Positions 48,553-57,561 of a DNA stretch of 64,000 nucleotides are shown piece by piece (position 1 is the first letter of the stretch; each line of letters starts with the position of its first letter). The translations under genes were made by a program, and so were the position numbers. Under the pieces are notes generated by a model. It searched no databases, was not told the origin of the DNA, and was given only the letters and a program-made list of their open reading frames with translations. The stretch is from Mycogone perniciosa (lineage: Eukaryota; Ascomycota; Sordariomycetes; Hypocreales; Hypocreaceae), in contig JAOALB010000050.1 in NCBI GenBank assembly GCA_025331125.1, forward strand, positions 248,001 through 312,000. Direction: 5' to 3'.

Positions 48553-49977
48553 ATGCCTCCCGTGGACATTGCCATGGCGCGAAGCCTCCATGGCGGACTA
48601 TGGGGGACTGTAAAAGACAGTCTTACCAGGAGTATTGCTGCTGAAGTTGCGAGGAGGGACATGGTCAACAGCGCCAATGACAAGATGAATGAAATCAAGC
48701 TGGCCTTTTCAAGCTGGGATAATTGCATGAACGCTGCGTATTGCAAGTACGTGACAAGAGGTGTGGCCTTAGGACCTTTCGTTTGCTGACTGTCCATTCG
48801 CAGGTGGCCCGTTATTGCTGTTATTGCCGTCGGCGGCCTCATCGTCCTTAGTATTCTTATTTGCATTATCCGATGCGCCTGCTGTGGTGTTGCATGCTGC
48901 TGCAGTTGCTTTCATTGCCTCAAATGCTGCGGTAACTGCTGTGGCTGCTGCGATCCTCCTGGTGGAAAACCTCACAAATATCTTGACGAGCCTTACAATC
49001 CTCCAGCCCAACAAGGATATGGATACCGGCAACAGGCTCCCATGGAGGCTCAATTCCCATCAGCTCCTTCACCCGGGCCTGGGCCTGGGCCTACCTACGC
49101 GTCCAGTGTGCCCCCACAGTATGCCGAATTCGACGTTTCAAAGAAGAATGAGCCCGATGCCCTTCCTGCCATGCCCACCTGGGAAGACAGTACTTCTAAA
49201 AAGATGGTGCTCGAGGAGGACGGCGTCGAAATGGATCATTTGCCGAAAAAGTCACCCTCACCGGACAGGATGTCTCCCATGCCCACCGTACCCATGGGTG
49301 CCGCGGCGCCTCCCATGCACATGGGTCGTAATGGACCATATGACCGTTCCCAGGGCAACTCCGCCGGTTACATGAATGCCTATGGCCAGCAGCCCCTCAA
49401 TTCTTACGGTGGACAGGGCCATGGTTACGACCCGAATCGTGTGTCAGACGGATACGGCCTGGACCAACCTTACGACGCCATGGGATCGATGGGACCTGGA
49501 CGACAATCTCCCCTTCCAAACCCCAACGGATACGGCGGTCCAAGACAGATGACTCCAGGGCCGATATGCATGCCGCAAGCACCGGTTGAGCTTGATGGAC
49601 CCGGCAGCTACCCTACCACTAGCACTCCGGCACCGTATGGCATGGAACCTCGGATGCGGAACTCTCCCGGCCCCGGCCCTGGCCAAAACTACAGGCAATC
49701 CCCGGCTCCTCAAAACAATCATGGTATGTCTCCGCCGAGAGTGACCTCCCCCAGACAGGCCCCCTATAGGTCGTATTCTCCTGCCCCTCAAAGCCCTCAC
49801 GCTCAAATTACCAACAACTCAGGATTCGACTTTAATTCGGGCTACTCCCGGCCGCAAACCTGTGAAGGTCCCAACTACGACCGCCGACCAAGTGAGTCCC
49901 GTGAGAACGACGAACACGAGGCCTATCCAGGATACAAGCCCTACGCACCAGCCCAGCAGGCCTGGAGCGGTGTCTAG
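48553..49977 (+). CDS. Fibroin-3-related single-pass membrane protein
   Basis: Two exons (48553-48746, 48804-49977) encode 455 residues; the 57-nt intron precedes the WPVIAVIAV membrane helix. The N-terminal 65 residues (MPPVDIAMARSLHGGLWGTV...) are the conserved part of the fungal fibroin-3-related family. One transmembrane segment of about 24 residues follows. Directly after it is a striking cysteine block, about 13 Cys in some 30 residues (CACCGVACCC...CCGNCCGCC), which could be palmitoylated or bind metal. The rest is a Pro/Gly/Gln/Tyr-rich disordered tail with many SPxP sites. The protein has one membrane span and no cleavable signal peptide. Function is not established; the family name comes from silk-like composition, and no silk role is implied. 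Confidence 0.85.
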
Positions 49978-50668
49978 CTGTCCCGGCCCGAATCGAATCT
50001 TGATGTTCACTCACGGCTCAGCTGTATGACATGATGTTGTATTCCATACCTTGGGAATGGGTTAGAGTTCGGCGTTTATTTTCTTGTTTTCTTTGGACAA
50101 TTACAAAGATCTGCTTTGAGGCAGCGGTTTTCACCAAGTACAACTTGGATGATGAATCGTTTTATGATGACATTTTAGCGGGCTTTCTGATTCTTGGAAA
50201 ATGACATTGTATTATATGTCTTTACATTTCTCTCTGGTGGTTTTTAGGGAAATCTTTACTTAGACGGAATGTGGACTGTGCTTGGTTTGAGCCACATGCG
50301 GTCTTCAGGATCCACGACATTGAATTGTCGGGATTGTTCAATTAGCGTTACGACAGAATTCTATATCTATGACTTTGAAATTGGTTATCATTGCTGAGGT
50401 GATTTCAACTCTGGCCTATTATATTATACCTGAATAGCAGTCCGGATTAATCTGCCTGCCGAGGCTATACTACTTGATCTCCGGAGGGAGATGGATACGG
50501 CTGATGTGGGCCTCAAAGAGGAGGTTAGTAATTGTTAAACCGACTACGAAGTACACATCGCCAGACTACTGGACCGAATATCCAACCAAACTACTTCACG
50601 CCATCTTCTTCACTCATTTTCATCGGCTTCATCAAAACCAGATATGCATATGTAACGAAGATCGGGCA
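49978..50668. other. Intergenic region
   Basis: Holds the 3' end of the fibroin-3-related gene and the promoter and leader of the five-module gene. One TACGAAGTA copy lies near 50546. The coding frame of the downstream gene is open upstream to 50474 and includes an in-frame ATG at 50504, so a 55-residue longer protein is formally possible. The ATG at 50669 is preferred. Confidence 0.6.
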
Positions 50669-52996
50669 ATGTCGTTCTGGAATCCGAATCCGAATCCGCA
50701 GCCTCAGAGCCACAGCCGCGATGACGCCGAAGGCTCAGAAGGGACCTTTTACTTTCCTCCTCCGAATAGTCAGGACTGGAGAGGCCCGTATTATCAGTCC
50801 GGGTTAACACCTGCTTCGTCTGCTTCGTCTGCCACTCAGTTCGCAGGTGTTCCTCCACCAATGAACTATGGAGTCGTTCCACAGGCCGCAGCAAGTAGCC
50901 ATTATATGCCTCCTCCTCTGATGGCTCCGCAGCCTTCGCAAAATCCAAGCGTTTATCTAGGGAGCCATGTCCCGGCACCGCATCCGTATCTTCCTTCCCA
51001 GCAGCAGCTTCATGGGGTTGCTGAGTCTGCTCCGGGGCATAATTTACAACAGGACCGGGGATATTCGCTTCAGGGGTTTGCGTCAACACCGTCTGGACCT
51101 TCTATTATCGAACAGCCATTACAACGTCCGACCACTATGACCTACCCGACGGCGGTGACGGAACCTCAACAGCCTGTCTCCCCAGAGGAAAGGGTGTTGG
51201 CAGCTGTTGAGCAAAACTTGGATCGCCTCAGAATCGACTCCACGACACATTCATCTACCGCCTCAAGCTTCGATGTTGCTGAGCAATGCTTCAAATCGGC
51301 TCACTGGTTCTCCGGAGGATGGTACACCCACACCAGTTCCCCAGAATTTGTCGTCTGTCGAAAATGCTACGAAAGCCAAATTCAAGGATCCGTTTTTCAA
51401 CACGAGTTCAGAGAGGAGATGACTCCGGCTAGCCGCGAGAGCACCCGTTCCTGTCGCTTTGGAATACCTAGGATTTATGACGGGCTCTTCAAGAAAGCCC
51501 TTGCTACGTCCTCGCTTTCAAGCCTCATCGAGTACGTAAAGACGAGGGAAACCATTCCAAACTGCAAAGGCACTTCGTGGGTCAGCAAGGCCGATGGAAT
51601 GGGATTGAAGTGGTTCAGCCCGAAGAATGATGCCATTCCCGGCTTCATCGTCTGCGAGGCGTGTTATGAGGATTACATCACCGGTCATTCATTCGCGGCG
51701 CATTTTGAGCCGTATGAAGAGGTTCAACAAGAAGACAACCACCGGGCGTGCGACTTGGCAGTCCCTTTTATCAAGCGGGAGTACCAGACAAAGTCCGTGA
51801 TCAACGATTGGCAGGGGTTTTGCAGCGCATCTGCCTTGCGTATGCGCGTGGAAGCCTGTCCGCGGTTGAAGAGCATATATCCTGGAGGACGGGAATGGTT
51901 CACACCTATCAATGGTCCAGCAGGATTCCTAGTGTGTCATGCCTGTTGCTACGATTACATCGCTCACTCCGGCGAGGAGAACAAGTGGATGACTGCCGGA
52001 GGCGATGTCAGCAGAACGTATGGCTTCAGCATTTGCTGCTCCCTCGGGCAATTCAACATATCCCTCGCCATGGCACGGGCACACGAAGCAAAGGACTTCT
52101 CCCTCTTCTGGAACGCTGCCCACAAGGTCCTCCAGGAACCCAAGTGCACTTCCAGCGGCATGAATACCGCCAACTGGTACACCTTCTCATCAAACCCTGA
52201 AAATTTCGACATCTGCGGCGCTTGTCTTGCGTGTCTCATTGAGCCATTCGGTCTCGGGAAGGACTTCATGCCCAAACCTGGTGTTCAGCCTGGCGAGACA
52301 AGAATATGCGACTTAAATCCAGACACACCACGGGCCAAAATGTTCCTTGGAAAGTTGTCTGAGTCGTACTATGGGGACGACACCAAGGCATTAGAAAAGT
52401 ACGTCAATGAGTACGCCAACATCCCTGTCTGCACGCGCGACGAGGACTTCAAGGGCCGGACATGGTTCGGTTGGGACGACTGCACCATCTGCCCCGAATG
52501 CCACCACGAATTCATCCGAGGGACTCCCCTCGCTGACTCCATGCCCTTCGATGGTGGCGGCGTCACGATAGACGAAAGTCGTCTGTGCGAAATGTACAGC
52601 CCCCGGATGCGCAAGCTGTACTTGGATGCATGCGCCAAGTCACCTCCTGACCCGAGCCAACTCCTCACAGCCTCAAGGGAGCGACGAGCGGTATATTTCC
52701 AAACAGTGCCTGTTATGAGGAATATCTTGGCGGATATGCAAAGGAATTTGAACAGACAGATGGTGGCTAATAGTCTGAGTTCGACGTACTTGCTCATGGG
52801 CGGACTGCAAGCTGCTACTATGCCTGGGGCGAGTACGTATGGCCTGGCAGGAGTTGGATATGGATACAACAATGGGTTGGAGGTACAGGGTGCTGTTTAT
52901 GGGAAGAGGGGGGAGGAAATTGCTGCTGCGTTGAGGAATGGGGATGGGAGGGCTGTTATTACACTCTTGGAACCTATTTGGAGAGATGTAGAATAG
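50669..52996 (+). CDS. Protein of five tandem cysteine modules (C-x-W[FY]-x-CxxC-x28-C)
   Basis: Single exon, 775 residues from the ATG at 50669 (start MSFWNPNPNP). The first 190 residues are Pro/Gln/Ser-rich and disordered. Five degenerate modules follow, with Trp anchors at W213, W315, W410, W503 and W599, so the period is 93-102 residues. Each has a lone Cys 6-16 residues before W[FY] (C207, C299, C397, C493, C588), then a CxxC pair (C230/C233, C329/C332, C423/C426, C516/C519, C608/C611), then a further Cys 28-31 residues on (C262, C361, C456 or C457, C547, C640). Four cysteines per module suggest zinc or disulfide cores. There is no signal peptide or clear membrane helix, which favours intracellular zinc binding. 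I recognise no named domain; the module description is direct observation, and zinc binding is inference. Confidence 0.85.
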   Translation: MSFWNPNPNPQPQSHSRDDAEGSEGTFYFPPPNSQDWRGPYYQSGLTPASSASSATQFAGVPPPMNYGVVPQAAASSHYMPPPLMAPQPSQNPSVYLGSHVPAPHPYLPSQQQLHGVAESAPGHNLQQDRGYSLQGFASTPSGPSIIEQPLQRPTTMTYPTAVTEPQQPVSPEERVLAAVEQNLDRLRIDSTTHSSTASSFDVAEQCFKSAHWFSGGWYTHTSSPEFVVCRKCYESQIQGSVFQHEFREEMTPASRESTRSCRFGIPRIYDGLFKKALATSSLSSLIEYVKTRETIPNCKGTSWVSKADGMGLKWFSPKNDAIPGFIVCEACYEDYITGHSFAAHFEPYEEVQQEDNHRACDLAVPFIKREYQTKSVINDWQGFCSASALRMRVEACPRLKSIYPGGREWFTPINGPAGFLVCHACCYDYIAHSGEENKWMTAGGDVSRTYGFSICCSLGQFNISLAMARAHEAKDFSLFWNAAHKVLQEPKCTSSGMNTANWYTFSSNPENFDICGACLACLIEPFGLGKDFMPKPGVQPGETRICDLNPDTPRAKMFLGKLSESYYGDDTKALEKYVNEYANIPVCTRDEDFKGRTWFGWDDCTICPECHHEFIRGTPLADSMPFDGGGVTIDESRLCEMYSPRMRKLYLDACAKSPPDPSQLLTASRERRAVYFQTVPVMRNILADMQRNLNRQMVANSLSSTYLLMGGLQAATMPGASTYGLAGVGYGYNNGLEVQGAVYGKRGEEIAAALRNGDGRAVITLLEPIWRDVE

Positions 52997-53412
52997 ACTT
53001 GAACGTGGAGAGGCTTTTATATGTAGTTTTTTTCCTTCTACAAAGTAGAAAGACCTTGGATAAGTGTCGTCTAAATGTAGGGTGTGGCTATATCTTATGC
53101 TAACTTGATCTTATACTCTAAATAGATTAAATTTGTGTAGACAGATCTCTCGTCCTAAGATTTAATCCTTTGATATATAAGATTTAGTAAACCAACAACT
53201 ATAAAGGAGTTGAGGCCAACACCTCTCCTCCCAAGCGCTTATGAGCATCTGGGTGGGGGGGCTTGGAAACTTCAAGCCCAACACAATTGGACTGACTTCC
53301 TGGTAACTCATAACTCAAGTCAACATCAATGCACACACAAGGAAGCAAAAAAAAGAATAAAGAGTAAAAAATGAGATAAAAAGAAATCTGATTAAGATTT
53401 TAAGCTATCACA
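52997..53412. other. Intergenic region downstream of five-module gene and tRNA
   Basis: AT-rich. No gene recognised. It contains the probable Pol III terminator of the minus-strand tRNA near 53378-53382. Confidence 0.6.
53378..53382 (-). terminator. Probable RNA polymerase III terminator (T5) of tRNA-Ala
   Basis: First run of five T on the minus strand, about 30 nt beyond the tRNA 3' end. Confidence 0.6.
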
Positions 53413-53526
53413 TGGACGAACGGGGAATCGAACCCCGGACCTTTCCCAGGCGGTATTCTCCTGCTGAGTACTCCGTACTCAGAGGATTTATGCTAAGGGA
53501 AAATTATACCACTAAACCATCCGCCC
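53413..53526 (-). tRNA. tRNA-Ala (anticodon AGC) with 42-nt intron
   Basis: On the minus strand from 53526. The acceptor arm GGGCGGA pairs with TTCGTCC, and the G3-T70 pair is the alanine identity wobble. T8, A14, G18-G19, A21 and T33 are in place. The anticodon stem TTCCC/GGGAA holds the loop TTAGCA|T with anticodon AGC, interrupted after position 37 by an intron at 53490-53449. The variable loop is AGGTC, the T arm CGGGG/CCCCG with TTCGATT, and the discriminator A. The mature length is 72 nt before CCA addition. An A box (TGGTTTAGTGG) and a B box (GGTTCGATTCC) are present. The intron carries a perfect 8-bp hairpin, CTGAGTAC-GGA-GTACTCAG, which is a copy of the dispersed motif of this genome. 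Confidence 0.88.
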
Positions 53527-53946
53527 AGTTGTGCTGATTGGACACTTGACACACAAATTGTGTATGTCAAGCTCACACACATGGATTCCAAATGTGGGAG
53601 ATGCTTCTCAGAGTATAAACACAAACTGCGAATATTGACGCAAGAAAAAGACAGACAAAGTAGCAGCTTTTGAATGCTTTCACATTATTTATATGGAAGT
53701 ACACCATTTATATCAGGGGGACTGCACTTCCCCATGCACAGATATCTTCGGCTGCTAATAATCAAACGATGTAAAAATGCGAATAGACAACGGTGCTCCG
53801 ATATTCTCCAGCGCCAGATGCAATAATCCCGTAACAGCCCTTTGCGAAGTCCACGTCTCTGAAAGTCGACAGTGTCGTATGTACAAATTCTGCCCACAAA
53901 AAAACATAACCCAAGAAAAACAAAAGGAAACACGCGCGAGCATCTT
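53527..53946. other. Intergenic region
   Basis: Between the tRNA 5' end and the 3' end of the STIMATE-type gene. No gene recognised. Confidence 0.6.
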
Positions 53947-55101
53947 CTACTCTTTCGGTAACAAGTTGGTCGAAATGCCATTCGGCTTTGGTGTGTGTTG
54001 GCTCGAGCTGCTCCCGATGATTGTCGGGGCGTCGCCATCTACATCCGGGTCGTACTCCTCATCCGCGTGAGTACGAGGCCGGCCGGTTGCCTTTGCCGGT
54101 CCATCTTCATCATCACTATCGTCATCAACGGACGATCGACCATGTCCTTCGTATATCCTCAGTCCCTCGTCGAGATCATCAGAAGCCAGGATGTCGTGAT
54201 CCACCTCCTTCTTGATGAACGAGTCGATGATATAGTACTGCATGGCATTCATGATGAGGGGAAAGATCATCATGACAAAGGCCACCTGGAGCTTCTCGTT
54301 TCCCTCCGTCCATCCAAGCGCCCAGTCGCCAACTCTTGAGATCCAGGGCATCATGATGAAGATGATAAGAACGCAAACTTTCATGCCAAACAGGCCAGCA
54401 AAGTAAATAATCGACTGCTTGAGCCACCACACCGCATTGGGAGGGCGGCCATAGTAGCCAGACTGGACGGATTCCACGGGCTTGCCGAAAGGCGTGAGGG
54501 TGGCCAGCGCAGTGAAGACGCGCAGGAGGATGATGAGGATAGGAATACCGAGGGTGGTCTTGTAAATTACAGTGTCAGTTTCGCGTGTGCTCAAGTTATG
54601 GTGGTTAGGTGTTAAACTCACATCGATGGCAAGATTCAAGAGATAGAATGAACAAGGGTTGGGAATATAATTGTCATCGCCCCTCCGCACCAGCCTCTGC
54701 AAGGTGCCAGGCTCCACCTTGACTGTGAACCGCCCGCTGGTCAACATGGACATGAAGATGTTCGATATATGTACCAGCACCGACCCAAACACCTGCTTAG
54801 ATACATCGAAGAACCAGATCTTGACGGGCCGCTGCGGGTGTTCCCTCCACCGCTTGTAAACAAGAGACAGCATGGCCAAGGCGCCGAGAGCCGCCTGCAC
54901 GAGCAAAGCGAATGATCCCAACAGTTGGCATTCGCCCTTGGACTCGCCAGCGTGGAGGGGGCCATTGGGAGAGGAGGAGGTACCCGTGGCCATGATCGCG
55001 GCAGATGTTGGGACGATGGTGGATGCGACAGTGTTCAGGGCGGCGATTATGGTACCCGAAGGAATGTCGATTCCTATGGCCGCACCGCGAGCAGCCTGCA
55101 T
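53947..55101 (-). CDS. STIMATE/TMEM110-type vacuolar membrane protein (YPL162C-like)
   Basis: Two exons (55101-54622, 54558-53947) encode 363 residues. The start is the ATG at 55101; the upstream open frame lacks any in-frame ATG. Residues of about 50-260 carry four to five membrane spans, with family motifs KIWFFDVSKQ, the HISNIFMS helix, NPCSFYLLNLAID, TTLGIPILIILLR and GYYGRPPNAVWWLKQ. The C-terminal 100 residues are acidic and disordered (DDDSDDEDG). The single 63-nt intron interrupts LAID|TTLGIP. It is a multiple of three and stop-free, so an unspliced message would encode a 21-residue in-frame insert. Animal STIMATE acts at ER-plasma membrane junctions; yeast YPL162C is a vacuolar membrane protein. 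The role here is unknown. Confidence 0.88.
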   Translation of the reverse strand: MQAARGAAIGIDIPSGTIIAALNTVASTIVPTSAAIMATGTSSSPNGPLHAGESKGECQLLGSFALLVQAALGALAMLSLVYKRWREHPQRPVKIWFFDVSKQVFGSVLVHISNIFMSMLTSGRFTVKVEPGTLQRLVRRGDDNYIPNPCSFYLLNLAIDVSLTPNHHNLSTRETDTVIYKTTLGIPILIILLRVFTALATLTPFGKPVESVQSGYYGRPPNAVWWLKQSIIYFAGLFGMKVCVLIIFIMMPWISRVGDWALGWTEGNEKLQVAFVMMIFPLIMNAMQYYIIDSFIKKEVDHDILASDDLDEGLRIYEGHGRSSVDDDSDDEDGPAKATGRPRTHADEEYDPDVDGDAPTIIGSSSSQHTPKPNGISTNLLPKE

Positions 55102-55808
55102 ACTTAACGAGAGCGCGGATGTGAAAAGTCGGGTGACGGGTCTTTTATACAAGTATATCAGACAGGATCGAGCATGTATTGTATCGTATCGTATCGTCGC
55201 GTCGGGTGGCGGAACGAGGCACCGAGACGGGGCGGCAATAGGAGTGGGTGACAACTCAGTTCGTTCGGTTCGGTGTTCGGTGTGCAACCCGCAGCTGAAG
55301 CGGCAAATGGATGAGACAGGAAAGATTGATTGATTCCCACCGGTGAAACACGCCAAAGCCCGGCGCGGGTCCAAAAAGCGAAAATATTAAGAAACGGACG
55401 GCAAAACAGAAGCGAGCATGCGAATGAGTGAGTGAAGGAGAATGGGAAGCAGAGTCCAAGACTACCTCTATATGAGCCTCGTGGTTACATCACTGGATGC
55501 ATGCAGTACGTACGTTCGACAGAGGCTCAGAGAGCCTGGCAGGCCTGGCAGAGCGCGCTAACTGAGGCGCCAACTCTGTTGCAGACATAGTGCGTCAGTT
55601 CATCCCTCGGAGACCCGGAAATACGTTGGGCCGAGGGGTGCCAATGCCACAGCCAAGCCAACACAGCCTTGCGAGGTACGTACCCCCAGCCCGTGCCTCA
55701 CTGGCTTTGGCGCTGGCGAAGTGGAAAAAGTTCGAGCTCCAATATATCGATCGAGATACCATCGCATCGTGAGATTACCACCTCTCCAGCTCGCCCGCAC
55801 AGTCCACC
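55102..55808. promoter_or_regulatory. Divergent promoter region
   Basis: A 707-bp space shared by the STIMATE-type gene (leftward) and the mitoribosomal gene (rightward). It contains a short GTATC tandem repeat near 55176-55195 and GGTTCGGT repeats near 55260. No TATA box is obvious. Whether the two genes are co-regulated cannot be seen from sequence. Confidence 0.6.
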
Positions 55809-56790
55809 ATGTTTCGCCCGCGGTTAAGGATACCTCGGCAAGCCTTTGGCCAGGCATTGGGCCTGCGCTCGACCGTCAATTCCAGGAGGAGTCTGCACAA
55901 CGTCCCGACGCTGCCCCACGACTACTCCCAAGGCGTTCCCAATCTGATGAGCCCGGGCGGATTCGCCATCGCATGGACAGAGTACATGTCATTGGTGATT
56001 GAGAAGCTCAACGCCTTGACAGCGGGTATGTATCGCCTTTTCCGTTTACTTCGTCAGCTCTGCGTCTCGGCCCTCGGTCAGATCTCATGCATGAGCTCGA
56101 CTTGCGCATTCCGACTTCGTCTACAACAGATGCAGATGAACAAACTGCTTACATTTTCTCCTTTCAGGCACCGAATTCGCAGACAAATCTACCAAAACCA
56201 TCGCCCTCATGACCGCCCGCGAGCCCAGCCAAGCCCCCATCTTCAACTATGCCTCCATGGCCCACAACAACCACTTCTTCTTCGAGGGCATCTCCCCCAC
56301 CGGAACCCCCATGCCCGATGCTCTGCGCTCGGAGCTCGAAGCCTCCTTCTCCTCCACCGAGACCCTCCGCCGCGAATTCGTCATCACTGCCTCCGCCATG
56401 TTCGGTCCGGGTTTCCTCTGGCTCGTCAGGGCCGGTCCGGCCGACTACCGCCTGCTGCCCACATACCTCGCGGGATCACCTTACCCCGGCGCCCACTGGC
56501 GTGCTCAGTCTACTGATATGAATACTGTGGGCAACGACGGCTCTGCCAGGCCGTATCTCAGGAATCAGATCTCGGGCGCAAGGAAGAGAACATCCGATTT
56601 GCCGCCTGGTGGCATTGAGCTGGAGCCCTTGCTGTGTCTCAACACATGGGAGCACGCCTGGCTGCTGGATTGGGGCGTCGGTGCTGGAGGAAAGGGCGGT
56701 AAGCTGGCGTATGCCGAGTCCTGGTGGCAGTTGATCGATTGGGAAAAGGTGGCTCTGAAGGCTGGTGTGCTGAAGCCGGAGTTCAAATAG
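55809..56790 (+). CDS. SOD-fold mitochondrial small-subunit ribosomal protein (mS42/mS43, Rsm26-like)
   Basis: Two exons (55809-56025, 56168-56790) encode 279 residues; the 142-nt intron interrupts LTAG|TEFADK. An Arg-rich mitochondrial presequence (MFRPRLRIPRQAFGQ) covers about the first 30 residues. The rest aligns in layout with iron/manganese superoxide dismutase: a helical N-terminal part, an AHNNHFFFEG segment, and a C-terminal WEHAWLLDW block. The metal site is degraded. The Asp of the SOD signature DxWEHAYY is Asn here, and the first metal His is absent. Such inactive SOD-fold proteins (Rsm26 and Mrp1 in yeast) are structural subunits of the mitochondrial 37S ribosome. I favour Rsm26/mS42 but cannot separate it surely from mS43. 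A catalytic dismutase is unlikely. Confidence 0.85.
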
Positions 56791-57561
56791 ATACGGTGGG
56801 CAAAATAAACGTGTGACGGGACATGACCTGGAAGAAACTACATGTTTTTGAAAACAAAGCAAAAAGTAAAACAAATGATATGGATGTCAGTGTAAGATAG
56901 TGTACTTCTCTCTGTATATGAGCGGAAAATGTACTATTTGATGGAACGTGGGCGGCGGCATGTGTAAATGAATGAACTACCTACCCTGAACTGCAGCCAA
57001 ATGTCGTTCATCCTGGTTTTTTTTGTAATTCATCTATGACGGGAGAGTGGAATAAATTGGACGTATGATTATCCAACCGTTTGGATTCCCGCAATAACAT
57101 ATAGTTATAACTTTCAATATATACAATTAATGTGAGGTGAAAACTCCAAGGTCATGAGACCCCTCATTAATGCAGGAGTAGCAAACTCACACCAGCAGGG
57201 AGGCATCACCAGTGAAACCCCAAGGCTCAAAATACATATGTTTTTATTCACTACCTATTCCCTATAAACCCCAAGCCGAAAAGTACCTGCCAAATTCCTG
57301 ATATAAAATTCCTTTGAAGGAGAGTATCTAATATGAAGGGAAAAAAATCCTGTGCCCCTAAATACACCAAGATATCGCTATGATCTCATCAGTCATTTCA
57401 TTCACAATGCTTTTTCAAAGAGCAGCAAGAAAAGGATAAATCACGCGGCCTGCGTGCTGAGTCGTAGTGAGCGTATCAAATCAATCAAAGAGAAATACGA
57501 GAGTCGCCTCCTCATATACAAATGAAAAAAAAAGATCGTGGCAAGAAGTATGTTGTCGAGT
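56791..57561. other. Convergent 3' intergenic region
   Basis: Between the stops of the mitoribosomal gene and the opposing SAM/PH gene. AT-rich, no gene or RNA recognised. Confidence 0.6.

Noticed and set aside
50474..50668. Upstream in-frame extension of the five-module protein
   Set aside because: The extension adds a segment unlike the rest of the protein. The ATG at 50669 opens the typical Pro/Gln-rich N-terminus, although the ATG at 50504 cannot be fully excluded.
53947..55101. Reading the STIMATE-type gene as intron-less
   Set aside because: The inserted 21 residues interrupt a membrane segment where relatives run directly from NLAID to TTLGIP, and the insert is bounded by GTGAGT and AAG.
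55102..55374. N-terminal extension of the STIMATE-type protein from a non-ATG codon
   Set aside because: No in-frame ATG exists upstream of 55101 and the extra sequence is not membrane-like or family-like.
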